This document shows, piece after piece, positions 21,101-26,699 of a stretch of DNA of 64,000 bases (position 1 is the first letter of the stretch; every line of letters begins with the position of its first letter). The stretch covers positions 1,934,390 through 1,998,389 of the forward strand of contig CP137667.1 in assembly GCA_037976565.1 (NCBI GenBank). The letters are read 5' to 3'. The notes under the pieces are model-generated. The model was not told where the DNA came from and did not search any database. It saw only the letters and a list, made by a program, of their open reading frames with translations. This DNA is from Mesocentrotus franciscanus. Its lineage: Eukaryota; Echinodermata; Echinoidea; Camarodonta; Strongylocentrotidae. The translations under genes and the position numbers were made by a program.

Positions 21101-22684
21101 GTGATGACCCTCCTGTGAAGCAACATATAGAGGTGTATAGCCATCGTTTTCACTCATGTCTTTATCTGCTCTTTGACTGATAAGGTACTTAACAACTGCA
21201 AGTTGACCAGACACGGATGCGATAAAAAGAGGCGTGTTACCGTTATAACCTCTCCTATCAATATCTGCGCCTTTGTTAATCAGATACTTCACTATGTCTA
21301 GATGACCTTTCCGAGATGCTGCATACAGAGGGGTACAACCATTCTTTTCCGCTTTGTTCACCTCTGCTCCTTCGTTCACTAGATATTGTACAACATCGTG
21401 ATGACCGTTCTGTGAAGCAACATATAGAGGTGTATAGCCATCGTTTTCACCCATGTCTTTATCTGCTCTTTGATTGATAAGGTACTTAACAACTGCAAGT
21501 TGACCATACGCTGATGCGATAAAAAGAGGCGTGTTACCGTTATAATCTCTCCTATCAATATCTGCGCCTTTGTTAATCAGATACTTCACTATGTCTAGAT
21601 GACCTTTCCGAGATGCTGCATACAGAGGGGTACAACCATTCTTTTCCGCTTTGTTCACCTCTGCTCCTTCGTTCACTAGATATTGTACCACATCGTGATG
21701 ACCCTCCTGTGAAGCAACATATAGAGGTGTATAGCCATCGTTTTCACCCATGTCTTTATCTGCTCTTTGACTGGTAAGGTACTTAACAACTGCAAGTTGA
21801 CCAGACACTGATGCGCTAAAAAGAGGCGTATTACCTTTATCATCTCTATTATTAATATCTGCTCCTTTGTTAATCAGATACTTCACTATGTCTTGCTGAC
21901 CTTTTTCAGATGCTGCATACAAAGGTGAAGAACCATTCTTTGCTGCTTTGTTCACCTCCGCTCCTTTGTTCACTAGATATTGTACAACATCGTGATGACC
22001 CTCCTGTGAAGCGCAATAAAGAGGTGTGTAGCCATCTTCATCACTAGTATCAAGCTCTGCTCCCTGGCTAATAAGATGCTTCACAGCCTCAAACTGACCA
22101 TTGAATGACGCAACAAAAAGTGGAGTCTGACACTTGGGACCCTTCTTTTCAAGATCGGCTCCTTCAGTTATGAGATATTTTACAACATCAAGGTGACCCT
22201 TACTTGCTGAAATATATAGGGGTGCAGAACCATCATATGAAGCTTTGTTAATATCTGCTCCAGAATTGACTAAACATTCAACAACACCAAAATTACCCTT
22301 CTCGGAAGCAAGATAGAGAGGTGTATAGCCATTGCTATCACCGATATTAATATGTGCTCCTTTACCGATGAGATATTGAGCAACATCCTGGTGACCACTC
22401 CGAGACGCATAGTGAAGAGGGGCGTCACCGCTTCTACTTCGCTTTTCTAGATCCGCCCCCAAATCAATCATATAGTTCACGAGATCAATATGCCCTTCCT
22501 CTGAAGCGATGTGGAGGGATGTATTTCCATCAGGATCCACACTGTGAAGCATGACTAGCTTGGCATCACCTGTCTCGTCTTCTAGAATAGACCTTGTCTT
22601 TACAAGATCGCCTTCCTTCACCGCTGTAAAAAGCGTCATGTTCATTTTGTCTTCTCTCTCGGTATGTGTACTGGGTGTCGCCAT
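63..22684 (-). CDS. Ankyrin-repeat/ZU5 domain protein gene (9 exons, 3' end outside window)
   Basis: Exons on the minus strand, in order: 22684-19635, 18449-18310, 17159-17021, 5677-5465, 4801-4647, 4268-4237, 3859-3521, 3133-2904, 176-63. Every junction has AG/GT borders and compatible phases (0,2,0,0,2,1,1,0,0). Together they give about 1,471 codons once one frame break at about 20121 is allowed for. The product starts with roughly 28 ankyrin repeats in exon 1, has about four more across exons 2-5, then a ZU5 domain in exons 7-8 and an acidic linker in exon 9. Ankyrin repeats are protein-binding scaffolds; ZU5 domains occur in ankyrins, UNC5, ZO-1 and PIDD-type proteins, often before a Death domain. 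No signal peptide or membrane segment is visible, so it is probably cytoplasmic. A Death or UPA domain may lie beyond the left edge. The third intron (about 11.3 kb) is filled with transposons. The specific function is unknown. Confidence 0.85.
364..2038. mobile_element. Non-autonomous DNA transposon with TTA target duplications (PIF/Harbinger-like)
   Basis: Terminal inverted repeats TGCCTGGATTACATTTG (from 367) and its complement (ending 2035) are flanked by TTA at 364-366 and 2036-2038. Three-base TTA/TWA duplications are typical of PIF/Harbinger. The subterminal regions (about 385-840 and 1700-2020) are GC-rich and packed with variants of CGTACGATTTT and CCCGTAC/CGTACGG on both strands. 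No transposase frame is visible. The middle (about 860-1640) is AT-rich and holds a nested element. It lies in intron 8 of the ankyrin/ZU5 gene. Confidence 0.7.
1279..1511. mobile_element. Nested hAT-like MITE
   Basis: About 233 bp with imperfect terminal inverted repeats, CAGGGGCAGATCCAG at the left and the complement of CAGTGGCGGATTTAAG at the right. The interior has G, A and C homopolymers. The flanks (CTACTTG and CTATTTG) resemble a degraded duplication of about 7-8 bp. CAGTGGCGGATC ends are common in non-autonomous hAT elements; the family call is inference. Confidence 0.55.
2039..2903. other. Intron 8 remainder, no gene seen
   Basis: AT-rich intronic sequence between the TTA-flanked element and exon 8. 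It holds a T run near 2764 and a TA-rich tract near 2866-2890. No coding exon was supported on either strand. Confidence 0.6.
2904..3133 (-). CDS. Exon 8: ZU5 domain, second part
   Basis: 230-nt exon, phase 1 in and phase 0 out. The acceptor is TTTACAG|TTC and the donor GTTCAG|GTAATA. It encodes 77 residues, including INLVIDAESVIKDKVQLWIP and PFLPVDMAHGQDITLRIYI. The alternation of strands suggests the end of ZU5 or the start of a UPA-like sandwich. The next intron is about 2.7 kb and contains a 1.67-kb transposon. Confidence 0.83.
3521..3859 (-). CDS. Exon 7: ZU5 domain, first part
   Basis: 339-nt exon, phase 1 on both sides. A poly-T tract precedes TATAG|AT, and the donor is TCAG|GTAAGT. 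It encodes 113 residues with the ZU5 signature: a Gly-Gly followed by a strand (GGMLQLDSCDVTMSIPPRTV), then VSIALVTDDPPP and a hydrophobic FLTGHGIGITFPA. ZU5 is a beta-sandwich found near the C-terminus of ankyrin, UNC5 and PIDD-like proteins. The ZU5 call rests on motif recognition and could be confirmed with a profile search. Confidence 0.85.
4237..4268 (-). CDS. Exon 6: 32-nt microexon
   Basis: Very short exon, phase 2 in and phase 1 out. The acceptor is TTTGGCAG|C and the donor CGGG|GTACGT. It encodes SLSEDDVHTFRG when joined to its neighbours and links the last ankyrin repeat to the ZU5 exon. The phases of exons 5 and 7 do not fit each other directly and need exactly this 32-nt insert, which is the main support for it. 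Confidence 0.75.
4647..4801 (-). CDS. Exon 5: last ankyrin repeat
   Basis: 155-nt exon, phase 0 in and phase 2 out. The acceptor is AAAATAG|ATAC and the donor CTGAG|GTGAGA. It encodes an acidic insert (QQESDDDISPAEA) followed by the last ankyrin repeat (LINQGSKIDIKDNKGFTPVQ) and a basic helix. This is the transition from the ankyrin domain towards the ZU5 domain. Confidence 0.85.
4802..5464. other. Intron 4 with simple repeats
   Basis: Contains degenerate ATG/AAT trinucleotide repeats at about 4988-5085 and CA-rich sequence near 5150-5180. No exon was found beyond those annotated at its borders. Confidence 0.6.
5465..5677 (-). CDS. Exon 4: two ankyrin repeats
   Basis: 213-nt exon, phase 0 on both sides. 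The acceptor is TTTTTCACAG|GAT and the donor AAGCAG|GTTACG. It encodes two ankyrin repeats with NAGLTPIHLATVSGL and HDGQTPLHVAIRL. It joins exon 3 smoothly (ILLDK-DASSIHHSD) although the intron between them is 11.3 kb and full of mobile elements. Confidence 0.87.
5970..6338 (-). repeat. 3' LTR of the Gypsy element
   Basis: About 369 bp, matching 10982-11310 over most of its length (for example TATTCCACTGGGGTTAATTT in both). It differs by an internal replaced segment near 6060-6115. On the minus strand a G/A-rich stretch at 6366-6390 lies upstream and could be the remains of a polypurine tract. Confidence 0.75.
6538..8310 (-). pseudogene. Gypsy integrase remnant with Pro-rich tail
   Basis: Two overlapping frames (8310-7573 and 7452-6538) encode one integrase split by a frame break near 7573. 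The HHCC zinc-binding region (HLHAAHQG ... CDHCNR) lies at about residues 150-190 of the first frame. The DDE core is recognisable: ADFFHYKG, then SDGGPEF in the gap between the two frames, then the Glu of HAEVGVKTIKRLL. A GPY/F-like C-terminal part (KWDKTGVVVRQ) is followed by a Pro-rich tail of about 130 residues ending at 6538. The integrase would have inserted the element cDNA. Confidence 0.82.
8311..8675. other. AT-rich segment replacing RT catalytic core and RNase H
   Basis: About 365 bp of AT-rich, non-coding sequence abuts RT coding on one side and integrase-linked coding on the other. It contains short repeats (TGCTTATTACATG/TGCTTGTTACATG; TTTCAATGGCATGTTA twice). It could be a small insertion accompanied by a deletion of more than 1 kb of pol. 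No LTR or TIR structure was proved for it. Confidence 0.5.
8676..9379 (-). pseudogene. Gypsy reverse transcriptase remnant
   Basis: The 9379-8783 frame has the N-terminal RT region (LGVLEVVPIGEPVTWCHRMV, then KKNGKPRRTVDFQALN) and then loses frame. RT coding resumes in another frame (FDAWNGYHSVPL, near 8845-8800) up to about 8676. The YxDD catalytic box, the thumb and RNase H are absent, and an unrelated AT-rich segment takes their place. The motifs fit the Ty3/Gypsy RT family. Confidence 0.8.
9243..10800 (-). pseudogene. Gypsy gag and protease remnant
   Basis: The longest open part runs 10628-9243 (461 codons). Similar Gag coding continues upstream to about 10800 but is interrupted by a TGA near 10648. 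A Cys/His-rich region at about residues 190-240 (CGYCGRRGYGKS and CTHCVRPNH) resembles zinc knuckles. The retropepsin-like active site ADTGCQSCLAG maps to about 9626-9658. Gag would form the particle and the protease would process the polyprotein. The premature stop and the frame change before RT make it non-functional. Confidence 0.8.
10982..11310 (-). repeat. 5' LTR of the Gypsy element
   Basis: About 329 bp, paired with 5970-6338. No clear tRNA primer-binding site (TGG-start) follows it on the minus strand. Instead there is a short AT-rich segment and a roughly 40-bp sequence that is also found next to the other LTR. Confidence 0.75.
11311..12772. other. Intronic DNA, no gene seen
   Basis: Part of intron 3. 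It has a TA microsatellite and T/G run at 11329-11370. The 140-codon open frame at 11563-11985 has no recognisable motif and is not called. Confidence 0.55.
12773..13957. mobile_element. TTAA-flanked DNA transposon (Kolobok- or piggyBac-like, non-autonomous)
   Basis: Perfect 16-bp terminal inverted repeats AGGCCAGGTTCATTGA start at 12777 and end at 13953. TTAA lies at both outer edges (12773-12776 and 13954-13957). TTAA duplications occur in the piggyBac and Kolobok superfamilies. The ends do not look like canonical piggyBac CCY ends, so the superfamily is open. The interior carries a short acidic reading frame at 13443-13664 on the minus strand but no recognisable transposase. Confidence 0.7.
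13443..13664 (-). CDS. Short acidic ORF inside TTAA element (hypothetical)
   Basis: 73 codons from ATG to stop. Residues 1-45 are strongly acidic (EEIEEGSTSDNDNDNGDLGD, then more Asp/Glu/Leu), followed by an Ala-rich stretch and YLHEPAYH. Acidic N-termini followed by a short aromatic/Pro motif occur in P2X7-intracellular-domain-like proteins of invertebrates; that likeness is weak. It could be a first exon captured by the transposon. It overlaps a longer plus-strand open frame that looks like a shadow. Confidence 0.35.
   Translation of the reverse strand: MDENILDLSFEEIEEGSTSDNDNDNGDLGDLDLEEDLEDFAEVDGQAQAVGAAAVAAYLHEPAYHSQASRPGA
14358..15069. mobile_element. MITE with 18-bp inverted ends
   Basis: GTGTGACCAAAGTTCGCG at 14358-14375 is matched by its perfect complement at 15052-15069. 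The interior is AT-rich without coding potential. A third arm copy (16 bp, same orientation as the right end) lies at 15253-15268, suggesting an adjacent partial copy or an alternative end. No clear target duplication was found. Confidence 0.65.
16209..16876. mobile_element. Foldback-type element rich in GGTGTTG repeats
   Basis: An 80-bp near-perfect palindrome at 16209-16288 (arms TGATTTCAAGTTCGGTGTTG plus GGTGTTGGTGTT) is followed by a second copy of the arm at about 16453-16487 and an inverted copy at about 16837-16876. The outermost pair TGAGTGATTTCAAGT/ACTTGAAATCACTCA forms the likely ends (about 16205 and 16877). The interior has no coding potential. Confidence 0.6.
17021..17159 (-). 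CDS. Exon 3: ankyrin repeat continuation
   Basis: 139-nt exon, phase 2 in and phase 0 out. The acceptor is AATAAAG|T and the donor AAG|GTACAT. Joined to exon 2 it completes the repeat (ALHYAAAS-GNES) and adds HLPISIALRPGNADTARILL. The pyrimidine tract before this acceptor is weak, but the frame fit on both sides is exact. The open frame is too short to stand out without the splice model. Confidence 0.8.
17228..17505. repeat. Polypyrimidine-rich intronic tract
   Basis: C/T-rich low-complexity sequence on the plus strand (TTTCTCTCTTTCTGTTC-like) in intron 2, upstream of exon 3 in gene orientation. The open frame across it is an artefact of composition. Confidence 0.6.
18310..18449 (-). CDS. 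Exon 2: ankyrin repeat
   Basis: 140-nt exon, phase 0 in and phase 2 out. The acceptor is TTACAG|ACC and the donor AAG|GTGAAC. It encodes one complete ankyrin repeat and the start of the next (GVTPLVVAARGGHLDSVRLL, then EGWTALHYAAA). The repeat sequence differs clearly from the near-identical array of exon 1, so it belongs to the stable C-terminal part of the domain. Confidence 0.85.
18450..19634. other. Intron 1, no other feature
   Basis: AT-rich intron between the ankyrin array exon and exon 2. No exon, transposon end or RNA gene was recognised. Confidence 0.55.
19635..22684 (-). CDS. Exon 1: start codon and ~28 ankyrin repeats
   Basis: The ATG lies at 22684-22682, and an in-frame TAA sits four codons upstream, so translation starts in this exon. 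About 45 residues precede the array. Each repeat is about 33 residues with the usual G-x-TPLxxA...G-H-x-x-V-v-x-x-L pattern. From about 21960 leftward the repeats follow a three-ankyrin supra-unit of 99 residues (297 bp). The units are nearly identical at the DNA level; recurring motifs are DGYTPLYVASQEGHHDVVQY and GHLDIVKYLINKGADI. The frame breaks at about 20121-20124, where a T run has four bases instead of the five in the paralogous unit at about 20714. The same ankyrin reading continues in the next frame to the donor at 19634 (CAG|GTAGGT). The last repeat degenerates before the donor. Confidence 0.88.
19860..21960 (-). repeat. 297-bp higher-order coding repeat (three-ankyrin supra-unit)
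   Basis: The DNA repeats every 297 bp within exon 1. Landmark CTTCGTTCACTAGATATTGT recurs at about 19890, 20183, 20480, 20777, 21074, 21371 and 21668. Inside this array a two-unit block of about 594 bp at 20109-20701 is almost identical to 20702-21295. The near identity includes synonymous sites, which points to recent duplication or gene conversion. Confidence 0.85.
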
Positions 22685-22699
22685 TGGAAGGTATTATGT

Positions 22700-23040
22700 A
22701 TTTAATATATACATAAATAATATTGGGCAAAAAGGTTGACAGGGAAATTAACCGATCCAAAACAATTTAGTATTTAAATCTGAATGAACCAGGATAACAT
22801 AGGATATAGAAAGATGTTTTATACATGGTACTGCAGATTAAAGAGATGATTGTTAGTACGAAATCGAGGAAAAGCAGTGAGTACAGACATAAAGCCTTTC
22901 AGCTTGGACTTTAGTATTGCAGATTAACATGATTAACATATTTTAAAAGCACTAAAGACATGAAATGATGGCTTATCTGAATGTGATCATCTTTATATTC
23001 CTCATCTTGGGTTTCCTGCATTTCATGATGTTTCTGAAAG
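22700..23040. other. Upstream region of ankyrin gene
   Basis: AT-rich sequence just 5' of the ankyrin gene start on the minus strand. It must hold the 5' UTR and probably the proximal promoter. I see no convincing TATA box or initiator. Confidence 0.4.
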
Positions 23041-23455
23041 AGCGTTTATCCTATCCGGTGACCTACAAGTTCAGTAAGGCGCACTCTCCCTCCTATCGCT
23101 TCAAAAGGGCGTTAATCCTATCGGATGACGTACGAGTTCAGTAAGGCTCTCTCTCCGATCCCTCCTATCGCTTCAAAAGGGCGTTTATCCTATCCGATGA
23201 CGTACAAGTTCAGTAAAGCGCATTCTCCCTCCTATCGCTTCAAAAGGGCGTTTATCCTATCCGATGACGTACAAGTTCAATAAGGCGCACTCTCCCTCCC
23301 ATCGCTTCAAAAGGGCGTTAATCCTATTGGGTGACGTACAAGTTTAGTAAGGCTCTCCCTCATATCGCTTCAAAAGGGCGTTAATCCTAAACGGTGACGT
23401 ACGTACAAGTTCAGTAAGGCTATCCCTCCTATCGCTTCTAAAGGGTATTCATCCG
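23041..23455. repeat. 66-70 bp tandem repeat, about 6 copies
   Basis: Units contain GCGTTTATCCTATCCGATGA, CGTACAAGTTCAGTAAGGC and CTCCCTCCTATCGCTTC. Copies begin near 23042, 23111, 23180, 23246, 23312 and 23377, with unit-to-unit indels. It lies about 0.4-0.8 kb upstream of the ankyrin gene start. Confidence 0.85.
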
Positions 23456-23963
23456 CTTTGGAATCCATTTCCTCATATCAAAAAGCCATCCACAGTCTCG
23501 TTCACAGCATGTGTTCTTTCTGGCCTACATCATAACGTAATAATATCAACTCTGTAGACAAACATCTGATTTCCTGTCGACTCAAAGACCGCTTCGCTTT
23601 ATCTTGACTTCTATTGACATGAGGACAAATATGCGTCACACAATTTTAGAGAAAATGAGACACAATAGCAAATATGTATTGATCCGTTTGTAATAAAATT
23701 TAAACCCAGCGTTGAATCTAAATTCGCGTCATGAAAAGTTTTAGGGCGAAACGAACATAAAGTCAGCCTCCACATTCTGAATGCAGACCGTTTACGCACT
23801 AGTGAACATTAATTGTGCAAGCTAGGGTTTGGCCTCTTCCATAACGCGTGGTGAGGGGTGTCCCATGCAACGAACGGAGGGGTCCTCCTTTGTCGATATT
23901 GCAGTCACATCCAGATATATCCCCACTGTATGTCTTTATCTCTCTCATTCATAATATGTATAC
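23456..23963. other. Intergenic, nothing recognised
   Basis: Unique-looking sequence without supported genes or repeat ends. Confidence 0.5.
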
Positions 23964-24202
23964 ACCACTGGCGTACCATGACTTATTTTCAAGGCCATAC
24001 AAGTGATTTATAAATGTTCGTGATATCACATGATTTTCAACAAAATGCGCGTTTCTACATTTCTGTTGCAAACTGACACATTCCCAAATAGCCAGGAAGA
24101 GCATATGTGTTTTATAGTCACTAATGGGCCTTATAGTGGCCACTAACAGTAACACTAGTAGATAACCGTATATCCAGTTTAGCGAAAAGTCTGGATACCC
24201 GT

Positions 24203-24340
24203 ATGTCCGGCCTAGAGAAGAGCTTAGAGAAGATCGCGGCAGCTCTAGGCGGTACGCGGGGGAATGCGCAGTCGCCTGCGCCCCCAGGATTTGTTTTGGA
24301 TGTGGCAAGGAGGATCATTTCCGGAGGGAATGTTCAACAG
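24203..24340 (+). pseudogene. Retroelement Gag zinc-knuckle fragment
   Basis: About 46 codons. The first frame is open (MSGLEKSLEKIAAAL ... SPAPPGF). After an apparent one-base loss in a T run near 24296, the next frame shows a CCHC knuckle with spacing C-x2-C-x4-H-x4-C (CFGCGKEDHFRREC). This motif is characteristic of retroviral-type Gag nucleocapsid. The fragment is cut off at 24334 by the hAT-like end, which probably inserted into it. Confidence 0.6.
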
Positions 24341-25194
24341 GTGCGGATCCAGGAAGCGAGCGGGCCTTGCCCCGCAAAGAAAGAGAAAAAAAAGAGAGAG
24401 AGAAGGAAAATAAGGGAAAGGGAAAGAGGAGAGAAAGGGAAAGAAAAAAGGAAAAGAGGAGATAAAGAGAAGGAAAAAAGAGGAAGAAGAAAAGAAAAGA
24501 AGGTGGATATCAGTTGCAATTTTCCCGCCAACAAGTTGTAGATCTGGGGGCAAAGGCCTCTTGCCTTCCCGACCCCGCCGAAAAAAAGGAGAGAAGGGAA
24601 AGGGAAAGAGGAGAGCTAAAAGGGAACCAAAAAAGAGGAAGAAGAAAAGAAAAGGGTGAAAAGAAGGGAGATCAGTTGCGATTAATCCCGCCAACAACAT
24701 GTGGATTGGGGGCAAAGGCCCTTGCCTCCCCTAGCAAACCTAAAAAGAGAGAAGGAAGGGAAGGGAAAGGGAAGGGGGAGGGAAAGGTAAGGAAAGAAAG
24801 AGAGAAAGAAGATAGGTAGGGGAGATCAGTTGCGATTTTTCCCGCCAACAAAGTGTAGATTGGGGGCACTGGCGTACTGATGGGGAGCCAATTAGTGTCC
24901 TGCCAGTGTCACTATAAAATTCAAACGTGGTTCATTTCTAATTCGATACCGGTGATTTACAAATGTTGCTGAAATGACATAATTTCAGTAAATCATACTT
25001 TTTTATGCGTTCGTTGGAAAATTACAAATTCCTAAATTTACAGTCAGGCAAGAAATATGCTTATTTAGAGGCCTTCATGGCAGTGCCCGCAGAACGACGG
25101 GGCTCTGGGGCCTCCAGCTCCGCCCCCCTCCACTTTTTTGGAAAAAGTGTACTAAAGAGAAATCGGGGACCTGCCAGTGTCACAAAATAATGAG

Positions 25195-26190
25195 GTATCA
25201 AAATATGCTCATCTGACCGTGATTAAATGCCTAAAACCCCTGAGCTTCCGGGGGCTCTTTCCCCTGGATTCCACCTAGGGCCCTAGAGCGGGCCCCTGGA
25301 TGCTCATCTGACGGTAATTTAATGCCTAAAACCCCTGAGCTTCTGGGGGCTCCCCAACTGGACCCCACGCCAATAATTAGTGTCCTGCCAGTGTCACAAA
25401 TAAGGTATCAAAAAATGCTCATCTGACCGTAATTAAACGTCTAAAACCCTGAGCTTCCGGGGCTCTGCCCTGGACCCAACCAAGGGCCCTAAGGAGCCCC
25501 TGGATACTCATCTGACCGTTATGTAATGCCAAAACCCTTGAACTCTTGGGCTCCCCTGGACCCCACGCCAATAAGTGACCTGCCATTGTCACAAATAGAT
25601 TATCAAAATATGCTCATCTGACCGTAATTAAATGCCTAAAACCCCTGAGCATCCAGGGGCTCTGCCCTCTGGACCCCACCTAAAACTGGCCCCTAGATGC
25701 TCATCTGACGGTAATTTAATGCCTAAAACCCCTGAACTTCCGGTGGCTCTGCCCACTCAACCCCACCAGGGGCCCTAAAGCTGGTCCCTGAATGCTCATC
25801 TGACCGTTATTTATTGCCTAAAACCCCTGAGCTTCTTGGAGCTCCGCCCCCTGGACCCCACGCCAATAAGTGACCTGCCATTGTCACAAATAGGTTATCA
25901 AAATATGCTCATCTGACCGTAATTAAATGCCTAAAAACCCTGAGCTTCCGGGGGCTCTGCCCCCTGGACCCAACCAATGGCCCTACGTCAGGCCCCTGGA
26001 TACTCATCTGACAGTAATGTATTGCCTAAAACCCCTGGGCTTCCGGGGGCTCCGCCCCTGGACCCCACGCAAATTAGTGACCTGCCAGTGTCATGAATAA
26101 GGTATCAAAATATGCTCATCTGACCGTAATTAAATGCCCATACCCCCTGAGCTTTCGGGGACTCTGCCCCTTGACCCCACGCCAATTTAC
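25195..26190. repeat. ~90-115 bp minisatellite, about 10 copies
   Basis: Each unit has ATGCTCATCTGACCGTAATT, then AATGCCTAAAACCCCTGAGC, then GGGGGCTCTGCCCCCTGGAC. Units start near 25208, 25301, 25418, 25506, 25612, 25699, 25795, 25909, 26005 and 26116. Three related copies lie at 40943-41230. Confidence 0.85.
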
Positions 26191-26394
26191 ACTACCCTCT
26201 ACCTGATCGTAAATACTTTAGCCCCCCCCACCCCACCCATTTTGAAAAAAAACGTTCAGCGGGGCCTAGATTTAAGAGTGGGGTGATGCGGATTTTTTTT
26301 GTCCCCCCCAAAAAAAAAACTTTTGTGCTCATTACGCCACTGGTATACACACACAAATGCACACACACTTGGACATGCACCTATGGCGGGCGGA

Positions 26395-26690
26395 ACGTAT
26401 AGCGGGCGGAACGTGCCATATTCATGACAACTTTACAACTATACATCCATCGAATGGATGTATAGTTTTAACCAATCAGAACGCAGAAACTGTACGACTA
26501 TATAGCTATAGAACTATACGACTATACGGCTATGCATCCTTCGAACGCATGTATAGTTTCCACCGTGCGGGCCGAAGTGCCATAATTCTGTCACAACTAT
26601 ACAACTATACAACTATACAACTATAACACTATACGACTATACAGCCATCGAATGGACGTATAGTCTTAACCAATCAGAGCGCAGGAAACT
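26395..26690. repeat. Three palindromic CTATAC units with CCAAT motifs
   Basis: A 12-bp-arm hairpin CTATACATCCAT/ATGGATGTATAG at 26439-26465 is followed by AACCAATCAGAACGCAG. Degenerate copies lie near 26515-26552 and 26627-26660, the last again followed by AACCAATCAGAGCGCAG. ACTATACAACTATAC micro-repeats fill the space between. Confidence 0.6.
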
Positions 26691-26699
26691 AATCTGCAC

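Larger units (their letters stand above)
23964..26343. mobile_element. Composite hAT-like repeat region
   Basis: CACTGGCGTAC at 23966 and the complement of CAGTGGCGTAATGAG at 26329-26343 form the outer ends. Further ends occur inside: CAGGTGCGGATCCAGG at 24334 and CACTGGCGTACTGATGGGG at 24866. The 24345-24865 part is purine-rich (AGAAGGGAAAGGG) with GATCAGTTGCGATTTTTCCC modules, and the rest holds a minisatellite. The same module order occurs at 40087-41394, so this is a family. No transposase was found; the hAT affiliation is inferred from the ends. Confidence 0.55.

Noticed and set aside
24245..24869. Long minus-strand frames rich in Phe, Leu and Ser
   Set aside because: Produced by purine-rich low-complexity repeats, not by protein-coding selection.
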